A stretch of DNA of 19,135 bases from Theristus sp. LFF4_11 (Eukaryota; Nematoda; Chromadorea; Monhysterida; Xyalidae). The notes under the pieces are model-generated. The model searched no databases. It was not told where the DNA came from and worked only from the letters and a program-made list of their open reading frames with translations. Position numbers and translations under genes: made by a program. The stretch's first letter is position 1; every line of letters starts with the position of its first letter. This document shows, in pieces, positions 1-10,200 of the stretch. The stretch covers positions 1-19,135 of the forward strand of contig JASANC010003347.1 in the NCBI GenBank assembly GCA_030248135.1, given 5' to 3'.

Positions 1-831
1 TTACAGCCAGATAATTACAATAATCGCCCATCATTAACTTCTCCCCATCAACGAAGAAAAAGAGGGAGAAGTCAAATCACAAAATCTCCCCATTTCAATC
101 ACAAATCATAGCCGTTTTTCTCATCTCATACGGCTTTTAACGGCATCACGGCCACATCACGGCTCCTCATCCTCGGCACACACTCGGCCGGAAACAATCC
201 TGACCCAATTCATCGGCGCTGCGGCCTATCCCATCACAGCTCAATGCTCGGCGCTCGTTCGGCAGCCAGAAGCACGTTAAAATCGGCACCTTGGCTTCGT
301 CGCAGTCCTCGCGACGCGTCGTCGCCCATTGGCTGACGTTCATCTCTCGGCACATCCTCGGCCGGATACTTGACTGCTGGTCGCTGCGCTTATGGTACGC
401 CAAACTCTGCTGCGTGAACGGTTGCCTCCTTCTCGTCCATCCAAAGTCCCAAATGCTGCGAGCCATTTTCTCCGCGGTTGCTCGACTTACTGCACACGCT
501 GCCATCACGCGGGTCAGCGACAAAGCCACAACAGGCCATACGGGACAAAGTCGCGCCTTCCACGGCATAAAGCGACAATAAACAAGTCGTGCCCAAACAG
601 GGTACACACGACAATAAGGAGCAGCAGACGACCACAGAAGGCCGGTCATGATGACCGCCTACGTGCCACGCTCAACGGCGGGCTCACCACTTCAAGTAGC
701 GAGAGAGTGGCGATTTACTGGACTGGAGAACAACCAAGATTACAGGGAAAAGTATCACAATATGTAGGATACCACGCACAATTATACATAATTACAGCCA
801 GATAATTACAATAATCGCCCATCATTAACTT
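1..831. repeat. GC-rich block bounded by a 40-bp direct repeat
   Basis: Bases 1-40 and 792-831 are the same 40-base sequence (beginning TTACAGCCAGATAATTACAA) in direct orientation. The left copy is cut by the window edge and may extend further. The interval, especially about 170-700, is more GC-rich than its surroundings and is open in several frames on both strands, but I recognise no protein, and splice signals or a convincing start are lacking. A tandem duplication, or a small LTR-type element read on the minus strand, would both give this layout. No gene is called here. Confidence 0.6.
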
Positions 832-1378
832 TACTTTGTGCATTATTTCAATGCACTTCTGTGCCAAATAGAACTGAACCGGAATTGAACTCATGTACCT
901 ACCTCTCATGTACTATCCTAGCCGCATAAAATTAACGGCAGTTTTCAACCCCACTCATTCCGAAATAACAGTGGCGGCATTTTTTCAGTTGTTTATTGAA
1001 CGAAAAGGCCATCAGTTTGCGCCATCACTTTTCAAACCTTATGCACCTCTATTTCCATTTCGGATAAAGCTTTTTTATACATGTGGCGCAAAATGTGGTC
1101 CGCTGATGCTGCCTCTGCGTTGACGGGACTGCACGCTTTTTCAAAAATTGCATGCACAATGAACCCCATGGCATACAAAAACGGTACAAAAACATACGGT
1201 ATAACGGGTACAAATGGGTCTTGAAAAGAACCCCCACTGCAACTGTGTTCCTGATTGTCAGGGAAGGGTGATTATTTTGAAATTCTGTCACGATCTGCCA
1301 TTCATGCATGCATTTTTTCCTCCACTTAAATTCCTAGGTATGATGTTTTTCAATTTTGTTGCTTCGCGAAAAATCGTT
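832..1378. other. Intergenic, nothing recognised
   Basis: AT-rich sequence with only short chance reading frames. I see no conserved protein, RNA gene or repeat in it. Confidence 0.5.
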
Positions 1379-1846
1379 AGTCGCCCTGGATGATTTGCAG
1401 CACTAGGATTAGCTGCTTGGCTGCTTAGAACATCAGGTTCAAAAAAGAATTTAGAATGGACTATTTCTTTACTTTGGCTTTGTCATTTCTCTGCGTTAGT
1501 TTTGTGTTGGCTGTGTATCTGCAATTTATGAGATGCAGACAAATCAAAAGCAGTAGTTTTCATGGCAAAAAAACTTCATGACTCATGTGCCACACAACAA
1601 AAAAGCCTGTAAAACGAGATCCAAAGATTAGCTCCAAAGAAGTTCGAAGCCCAGGAACGAGCCCGAAATTTATAAGTGGTATAAAAACGGTAATAAAACA
1701 GCCAGTTTCAATTTCCATATTGATGTTCCATTCGGCGACGGGCTTTTTCTGGACCTCTGGCCTCTGTTAGAACTTATTTATAGTCGTCTGGGATAATTTG
1801 TAGTATTAGCTGATTGGTTGCCTGAACATCAGGTTCAAAAAAGATT
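1379..1846 (+). repeat. Diverged direct repeat pair of about 70 bp
   Basis: About 1379-1451 and 1782-1846 are diverged copies of one sequence. Both start AGTCG, share a GATTTGCAG/AATTTGTAG-like stretch and an ATTAGCTG core, and end with the identical ACATCAGGTTCAAAAAAGA. They lie about 400 bp apart. The interval between them holds no recognisable gene. They may be two copies of an old interspersed repeat. Confidence 0.55.
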
Positions 1847-2218
1847 TTTTTTCCTTTTTTTCTAAATATTGTGACTGTCTGATTCTGAATATTATACGTA
1901 TTTTTTTGTGTGATAGATCAGGAGAATACGGTAAAACCGTGTTACTCTCAACACTGAGCTCGCAATGTGCAGACAGTAATATCCAGACATGCTTTGTATC
2001 AAGGCTTTTTGCATCGGATAAAATCGCCTGAAACCAGCTAAAACCATGTTGCAACTTGCATGCAAAATTTTTTAATCAAAAAGTAAGCGCATGATGTTTT
2101 CGTGATAATAAAAATGCAATACGTGCGAAGGCAAATGCAGATAATTGCGTTTTGAGAAGATCTTTTTCTCAGCTCCACTGTCATTCAGTTTCGCGTTCTG
2201 ATGTGTTTTTGGTGGTTG
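1847..2218. other. Intergenic, nothing recognised
   Basis: AT-rich sequence with homopolymer T runs. No supported gene, RNA or repeat structure was seen. Confidence 0.45.
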
Positions 2219-2724
2219 ATACTATTGCATCCCGGTTGATTCCAGCCCAAAGAAAAGCGATCCGGACGACTTTTCCCCAGCATAATCAATAAACAAAAAT
2301 AAACAATAAATAAACAATAAATAAAATAAACAATCAATAAGGAAGGAATGATTTTTTTGCAAGTTATCGCAAATCAATCATCGCAATAGCAATTATAAAA
2401 ACAACCGCAAAATAAAACAAACTTTAGCCAAATCGAATCCTAAAACGAAGCAAACGTTGTATGCAGGTCTCATAAGCCAAGCCTTTTATATGAAGGCACG
2501 TCGGAAACCAGCTGAGCTTTTTTAAGCAAATTATTTTGCCGTTATTTTATACATCGCGGCCATTTTTGGATTCATCACAGATCACAAAAAATAACCACAG
2601 GTGGTTTACTACTGCTCGTGTTGGAGAAATTTCGACGGGCTGGAATCATCCGAGCCGTAATCCTTCGAACCGGAATCGAGCGGGCCACAACTCATCAGGC
2701 CGCAATTAGAGGACCGCAACACAA
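2219..2724. mobile_element. Decayed copy of the CCGGCCCG-arm inverted-repeat element
   Basis: The right arm (about 2598-2724) follows the right arm of the element at 16600-17145 step by step. It has a GTGGTTTACTACTGCTCGTG entry matching GTGGTTTAATATTGTTCGTG, then degenerate CGGGCYGGAAT units about 15 bp apart, ending near CAATTAGAGGACCGCAA. The interior contains TAAGCCAAGCCTTTT (2470-2484), also present inside the younger copy at 16811-16825. A degraded left arm (about 2219-2290) retains pieces such as TACTATT, CCGG and GATTCCAGCCC. Boundaries are approximate and no target duplication can be read. I infer an old non-autonomous insertion of the same family. Confidence 0.6.
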
Positions 2725-3150
2725 CACAAGCCGTTTCGGGCTGTGTGGTTGGGATATCAGTTCAGTTTTTGTATTATGTTTTGAATTTTTTGATCGCAAA
2801 TTCTGAATTTCTGTTGGAGCTTATTTGCTTTCTATAACCCTAGATTGGCAACCGGTGTTGACTCTTGATCGCGGTGCTATTTTTGTAGATTTTTGTGCTA
2901 TTTTTTCATGTCAATGTAATCCAGTAGAATTTTCTTACACATCTCTGGTTCATTTTCACTTTCCTAATTTTTCACTATCGGGCGGGGATATGTGCATAAT
3001 GAAAAACCATTTCATTAGTGAGCATTATCCATGCATTTTTTTAGCGTATAACTTGTTTCAATGTATTGTTTCAATAGCTGTTATTTTTTCAGCGCATGAC
3101 GTGTCCGAATAGCAAAAGTCGCCCTGAACGGAAAACGAAACGAGACATCA
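2725..3150. other. Upstream intergenic region of the small membrane-protein gene
   Basis: AT-rich, with no supported gene or repeat. It leads into the TATA-like element at 3157. Confidence 0.4.
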
Positions 3151-3156
3151 GGATCC

Positions 3157-3163
3157 TATAAAA
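3157..3163 (+). promoter_or_regulatory. TATA-box-like element
   Basis: TATAAAA lies 84 bases upstream of the ATG at 3247. That spacing would place transcription start near 3188 and give a 5' UTR of about 60 bases. Context and position support a core promoter; there is no further evidence for the start site. Confidence 0.45.
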
Positions 3164-3246
3164 CTCGACAGTAATAACAGTACGATAAACTTGAGGTTGC
3201 TCAAAACAACCGGTGACTTTTCACGAAACAAACCAACATCACAGAA

Positions 3247-3468
3247 ATGGCACCAACTGGCGAGCTGCTCTTTCCGGACGCGTACAGTGACACACTGGTG
3301 ACGCCATTGGTGGCGTTCATGGCGTTCGTCATTGGCGTCAGCGTGCTGATGAGCGGCATGGCGTTCGTGTGCTACCGATACAGTCGGCGAATCTATCGGT
3401 CGCGATCGAGCGACATGCATCCGTTGACTGGACACATGAAACGTGACTCTTACAGCAGCATGGAGTGA
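3247..3468 (+). CDS. Small single-pass membrane protein, 73 residues, unrecognised
   Basis: A single-exon reading frame opens at an ATG in good context (ACAGAAATGGC) and closes with TGA. About 20 polar residues (APTGELLFPDAYSDT) precede a hydrophobic segment at residues 21-43 that would span a membrane once. A basic cluster follows directly (RYSRRIYRSR, residues 45-54), then a short polar tail ending SYSSME. By the positive-inside rule the C-terminus would be cytosolic. Codons favour G or C at third positions, like the tectonic exons, and unlike the AT-rich surroundings; this is the main reason to call a gene. A TATAAAA lies 84 bases upstream. The CACAG just before the ATG could instead be a splice acceptor (cis or trans), so an upstream exon is possible. 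I do not recognise the family and assign no function. Confidence 0.7.
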   Translation: MAPTGELLFPDAYSDTLVTPLVAFMAFVIGVSVLMSGMAFVCYRYSRRIYRSRSSDMHPLTGHMKRDSYSSME

Positions 3469-3682
<214 letters not shown>

Positions 3683-4200
3683 CGTTGGTGATTTTCTATG
3701 ATCTCATGGTCACGTTTTTCGTTTGCGTAGAAATACAAACAAACAAACAATTTGCTTAATGATTCAGTGGATCCACAAACTCTGTCTTTCAGAGACCTGC
3801 TTCCTTTGTCTCTTGCCACATTTTCACCCATTTTTTCCATGGAATTAGCATATCACTTAAGAGCGGAAAAATATGCCGCAATACATGAAAAAAAACAACA
3901 GCCAGTAACAGAAGAAACGAAAAGCTTTTATGCGTGCGTGTGCACCATACAAATAGCTTGCAAGCTAATATCGCAAATGCACAAATGTTAGCAAACTGAA
4001 TATGCGTGCTATTTCTACAGGGGATTTTTCAAAAATGAAAAAGCCTTTTTACAGACACACACGTGGTGTTTCCATGGTAACAACTGGAAATCAGTGTTTG
4101 TTTGCACGATTATGATTTTTGTTTTGCAAACTAATTTCATTTTCGGTAGCATTTCCAAAACATGAAGGAAAAATGTAAAACTCAGTATAACTGTTGAAAA
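3683..4200. other. Intergenic, upstream of tectonic
   Basis: Holds a short CAAA-rich stretch near 3735-3750 and an otherwise ordinary AT-rich sequence. No TATA box or other promoter element for the tectonic gene stands out. Confidence 0.4.
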
Positions 4201-4288
4201 ATGCGGATGTTTTTCTTCTGCGCCGTTTCATTGCGGCTGGTTCTGGCGCAAACTGCGACCACTGAACAATCATCGTTCTCAACTGTCT
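4201..4288 (+). CDS. Tectonic exon 1: signal peptide
   Basis: Encodes [17 protein letters not shown], a short hydrophobic signal peptide with likely cleavage after LAQ or nearby, then about 12 polar residues. It ends in phase 1 at a GTAAGT donor. Confidence 0.85.
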
Positions 4289-7200
4289 GTAAGTTTAATT
4301 TTGCGTTTTCTCGTTTTCAATATAGCGCTTCGGTGGATTTAGATTCGAATTTGCTTCATGAGCTGATTGACTGCTTTCGAATGATTGGTCCTGCACCCAG
4401 CTCAATGCAGCACATCTACAGCTGTGTGCTCATTGGCAGTGAATCAACCAATCAATGGAGATCCCTCTAATGTGTTCAACCAATCAGCGCAGTCCAAGTT
4501 CAAAAAAATCCCCAGCTGTCGCTTTCAGTGTGCTCCTGCAATCTGCTGGCGAACACTTGCGACGTGAACTGCTGCTGCGACGGTGAGTGCAGCGCCAATG
4601 AGACTGCGCTGTTCACACGCTGCACCAGTGGCGCACGGTCGACAGGCGCTGTCCCACGCCTGTGTTTTCCCATGGATCTGGTGCTGCTGAATAACACGGA
4701 TGTGAAAACGTTCACTGATGAGCGCACCGGCCTGCTGTGTGTGTATACGGACAATTGTGAGTGGGTCTGCTTGCGGTTGCGTTTCTGTTATTTACGCGCG
4801 ACAGACAGATAGACAAACAGACAAGTGGAAGACACCATGGATTCACGGAGAACGGTTTAGTAGCCGTTTTAGTAGCACACTCGCTTGCTCAACAACAGTG
4901 GTGTCATATACAGTACGACATTATTTGTTTCAAATCGCATACGGAACCAACCACTCCAATGTAACAACAAAATTCCTCTAAACTTGCAGACATCCACCAA
5001 AGCACCTACGAAACGCCAGACGTGCCTGCGAATGAGTTCGACTTTCTGGCGTACAAAAAGCGCCACGCGGCGCAGGCGAACGCCACGAGGAACGCGCTGT
5101 TTGCTGGCGATCCATTGGACATTCGCGACATTTATCGAAGTTTGTGGCGTATTTTTTGGTTATTAAGAGTCCGCTTCAGTGTCGACAACAAAATACACTG
5201 ATGCTGAGGATCTGTATGTCGAGCAGTGATTAGGCACTTAAAAACGACCAAGATAAACTCCATGGACACCCTGCTCCTAATTCAGGGCGATTTTTACCTA
5301 TTTCTGGATTGGTCATTGCGAAAACCAGTCCCTAAAACAGGGTAAACCCACCTTCATTCGTTCTTTGTTTTGTTCGTTTTTAGTTGGTGATCCAATCTTT
5401 GCTGTCACGAGCGATTCAATGGTCACCATGTTCCGTGTGCCCGTGGCTGCACTCACTGACGTCTGCGACGGCGAGGCGCCGATTGGTTGGTGTTTTTTTG
5501 GCAGGAAATTTGAAATGTTTGCAATTTTCGTTGCGAAAAGTTTTCTTGAACACCATACCGTTGGTGTTTTTTTAAAAACACACAACGTCTTCACGCAATT
5601 TTCAACGCGGGCGTGCTTTTCTGGGTGTCCATATACCGTTATTCAATAATCAAAAAGTAGAGAATAAACTCAAGTTCTAATTTAGTTAAAATCTAACAAA
5701 CCCTAACAATCTAACCACAGTCAATTCAAATCTAAGACGCTGATTGGTTACACCGCAAGACTGCGCGGTCAACCAGCTTTTGTCCAATTGTAAATCAGCA
5801 AATCGACAGCTTTCGACAAGACATTATGACTTAGCGTTTCTGTTTTGTAGGTTTGTTTGAAGACGTCAACGTGGAGTGCCGCGTCCGAATCACCGAACGA
5901 ACATGCACCGGTGACGAAATGCTGTCAGCAAAACATTTTGCCGAGCGATATGAGTCGGTCCTGAAGGTGAAAAAAAACTGTTGAATGGCAAAGCTTTTTG
6001 GGGCTCAAGACCGGCTCTGTAATCTACGGTCCAGGGGACAAGAGACCTCGGGCAAAGTTTCGGGGTCGGCACACGACAGGGATGGGTCTGCTTATTTCAG
6101 CGTGTTTCCAACAAGTTTTGGGTCACCCGAAACGCAGTGGGTGAGCGTTCAAAAGGGAGAATAACCATTTCTTAGCTGCTTCACAGACACCGCGCATACT
6201 GTACAACAAGGACAGCGCTGCGACCGACAAGCAAATGGTGCTGAGCGCTGATTGGCTGCAACTGATACAGCAAATCGACGACCAAGACGTGACGACGCGG
6301 ATCACAATAGAGGTGGACGATTTGATGGCAGCCGTCACGACGCCGCATTGGAATGAACGCACGGAGACGTGTGAGAATGTGGTCGGCAAGGTTCGTGCTG
6401 TGCGGGTTTTCTTTGTGATACTCTATCTTTTCGTCCGTAAGGAGGCGGAGTGATGTTGAATGAAGTGTGGAAAAGTCGCACAGCTGAACAGCCGAACGCG
6501 CAGTGTTGCGATGCGCCTGCTGTTTTTCTCCTTAAAGCTTCATTATTACTCAAACGCACGCGCACGTGGCATCGGCATGCTCATGCTCATGATCCACTGG
6601 CGCGCGTGCACACGCACCGGTCTCAACAAGAATTTCTTCAAAACGCAGTGGTTCCGACATCTGATTCTTGAAAAGGCTTGGCTTAGGTTAGGATTAGGTG
6701 AGGATAATGTTTAGCTTAGAATTAGGCTTCACTAAATACTGTTTCTTGAATGCCGATTTAGTGATTCACCTCAGTAATGCCAGCAATTTCTCAACAACAT
6801 TCAGGCGTCCTTCACATTCCACGTGAACGGCACCGCAGGCATCGCAAACGTGACGTACAGCGTGTCGCTGAGTGCAGCGCCGCGTGGAGTGGCGACAGTG
6901 CGATTTGAAGTGGCCTTCCATTGGGTTAGCCTAGTTTCAAATGTTCCAGTTGCTTCGGCAACAAAACAATCCAAAAGAGAAACAGTCGCAAGAAAACATC
7001 TTGAGTTGTGGCTTAAAATGTTCATGTTCTGAATGAAGCTAAATAAACGTCTGAAATTGACGTTTTTTTCAAAGAACATGATTTTTTTTCTTATTATTTT
7101 GTTCATCCGGAATCGGTCACAGGAAGATATTGTCATTATAATGCACGAAAACAACGTGATTTTCACGAACGAAATACACAGGCCTCAACCGACGACCAAT

Positions 7201-10200
7201 CTGCCGTGTTTCGTCGCAGTGGAAATCCGGGCTATCAATTCGGACAGCCGATCATGGCTGGTGACTTGGTGACGTCACCGGATAATGACGGTCAGCACAG
7301 ATGTGTGATTTTTTTAGGCTTAAATTTTTTTCTTCGAAAAATTCTGCGACGATATCTGCACGGGTTGGTGCATGTACCGCACATCAATCAGTGCACCAAC
7401 ATCTGCACCTGAATCTCCATTTTTATCTTTTACCGTAATACTTGAGCCTTTGGCCAAATCAAACTTGCGATAGCGAGATGAGAAAACGCTGAAACAGTGC
7501 AACTTTTTTGGTGAAATTTATTCCAACGTGCCAGTGCGAAATGACGTCATATTTGCTTTCAAACTGCCGGTCTGTGCTGCACAGGCACCGGTGTCATGCC
7601 ATATTTCGACCCCCGCCATATTTTGACTCCCCGGTCATTCTATGGCAACATGTTTTGCCATATTTCGACCCCCGCCATATTTTGACTTTCCGGTCATTCT
7701 ATGGCAACATGTTTTGCCATATTTTGACCCCCGGTCAAAGTTGACTCCATTTATTTCGATTATTGTCCTTTTCACGTGAAGCATTCAGAAGACAGTTACT
7801 GAAATAACCTTGGCGTGCTGAAATGCTGCGCATCACAAGCGCATATGTTCCAGAACACCTGACGTCATTGCGGTCCGACATATTTGAAACAATGGGCCCA
7901 TACACTAATCGTGTTGCAACAAATATCAACGTCCAAACCTGGAGCGTGTTTTACTCGTTGCAGACGTACAAGCGATCGATTTGTCGCCGGATCGTCAGCG
8001 GTGGTTCACCGTTCTGGCGGCGACGCAACTGTGCAACACGACCACCAACGGCGAGTACTCGGTGAAGTTCGGCGAAAACTTGCAGACCGGCTGTATGGTT
8101 AGGTGAGTGCGAATGAGTGTCCCGTTTGGCAGGCGACTGTCGAATGAACACACGAACGAACGTAGATTTTTAGGCGTTGTTTTTTTAGCCAGAGCTAACT
8201 AAACCCAGAATGGCGCCCATCGAGGTTTCTCTGTCATTAAGCGACCATTATTCATATACAACTACATACGACGCCTAAAAATGGTGTTCTGTGGAACAGT
8301 TGGTACAGTGTCCTGTCCGCCTGGATGTCCCGCGCGCAGTGTCTCCATGTGCCCGGGAATAAAAGTGGGCGCCAAAAAGGTGTGGTGTTGCCGGGGACAC
8401 TTTTTATTCTGGGACACCACACGGGTCACCCAGGCCAGGGGCACATAGGCCACCGCGGGCACCTCTTGGGACGCCTTTTAACCTGAGACACCACACAGGA
8501 CACCCGGACGAGGGACAGAACACCGTGGGCACCACTTGGGACGCTTTTTAACCCGAGACACCACGCGGGACACCCAGGCCAGAGGCACAGGCTGCGGCTG
8601 GCACCTCTTGGGGCGCTTTTCAACCCGGGACACCACATGGGACACCCAGGCCAGAGGCTCAGGCCACCGCGGGCACCTCTTAGGACGCTTTTCAACTCGG
8701 GACACCACACGGGACACCCAGGCCAGAAACTGAGGCCACCGCGGGCACCTCTTGGGACGCTTTTTAACCCGGGACACCACATGGGACACCCAGGCCAGAG
8801 GCTCAGGCCACCGCGGGCACCTCTTGGGACACGTTTTTTGCCCAGAATCGCACGTGACATGAGCGCGGACGCGTGCGAGCGCCTGCAGCGTCACGTGATC
8901 GCCGCGCTGGACGTCGGCCGACGGACGCACGTGGCCGCGTTCGCGAACGCCTCCGTGACGTCAGCTGGCGACTGGCTGCCAGTTCTGGTGGAGAACGAGC
9001 CGGCGGTGGTGCGCACCGTGGTTGGTGGCATGGAGATTGACATTGTATTGTGGTGGTGGTTGTGGTTGTGCACGCTGCTGCGAACTGGTTGGCTATTGAT
9101 TGGCGACCCCACGGGCTCGCGTCGGAGAGCCGCCCGACCGCACGCACAGGCACGAGAACGCGCTGGGCTGGAGACCCTTTTTTCGTTGACAGTTTTATTC
9201 ACAAGACATTTTCGTGAAAATCGTGATCACGCCTTCGGCAGGTAGAGATTTTTGTGATCACTTTCGTCTTTGGTAGACAAGACATTTTCGTGTGCACATC
9301 TGCGGGGAAACCGCTTTGAGCCCGGAAATGGAAACGGAACAGGAAATGTTTTAGCGTGCCTATCGCACGCGCACGGTTTTCCATTGCAGTGCCATTTACC
9401 ACTTTTTCCCACCATTTCAGAACTCAGACGAGTGCCCGTTGGTGACTGGCTTGTCAATCGAGATCCTGTACGCGTACACTGGCTCCACCTTGACGCCTCA
9501 GGCGAAAATCATCGGGGTGATGCGCCGATATCTGCCAACGAAACGGGTCAAGTATAGAGTGAGTTGTTGTTTTTGAGATTTGCGAAATTTCATTGGCATC
9601 ATCCCTGTGACGTGGAACACACGGTCCATTAGAGTGCAAGCCACGCGCAAACACGAGACAATCCGATGCAACTACATAAACGCTCTAAGCAATTCCAGTG
9701 ACCAGTTTGTAAAAAAACGGATCTGATATGCATCGCTTTCGAAACACGCTAGAACCCATCGAAAGTATTTTTTCAGGGTTCTGCCTCTGAGTGCGTGTGC
9801 AGACGTAGAAAGGAAACTAGTAGTCTCAATCTTTATGTGGCAATTCAAAATAGCCCAAGTGACATCTGCCGTACATTTCGAGGACTCGCATCACTTTGCC
9901 AGTTGTGGAATTCCCGCGCGTCATGCATGAAACTGTTTTACCCATCCATGCGCGCATTGAGTCTCGGTACCGAAATAAAAGATCATAACATCACAACTGT
10001 CCAGAGTACTCTGTGTCAAAAACCACGTTCTCGTTTCTACATCAGTGCGTTGCTGCCGCGTGCCTCGACGGCGCCACCAAAGCGGACGATCAGTTGCAAC
10101 CGATTCTGATCGCCGTCACCCAGCTGGACGTGTCGCAACCGATCGAGCGTGCCGTCGCCGCGCTGCCCACCATCGACGTTCGCCTGCCGTACGACTTTTT

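Noticed and set aside
167..649. 160-residue minus-strand frame near the left edge
   Set aside because: The block is GC-rich and open in several frames at once, the protein has no recognisable domain, and codon choice does not stand out.
5140..5208. Read-through of tectonic exon 3 to a stop near 5200
   Set aside because: Reading through destroys the YR-(I/V)-GDPI junction that the family has; splicing at GTTTGT restores it in phase.
8426..8930. Long minus-strand and plus-strand frames over the 72-bp array, with repeated [14 protein letters not shown] peptides
   Set aside because: Unit length is a multiple of three, so any stop-free unit gives long frames on both strands. The region is inside a tectonic intron.
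10013..10045. Extension of tectonic exon 12 upstream (frame open through TTFSFLHQ)
   Set aside because: CTACATCAG at 10045 is a good acceptor and gives the needed phase 0; the upstream bases lack a matching in-phase acceptor.
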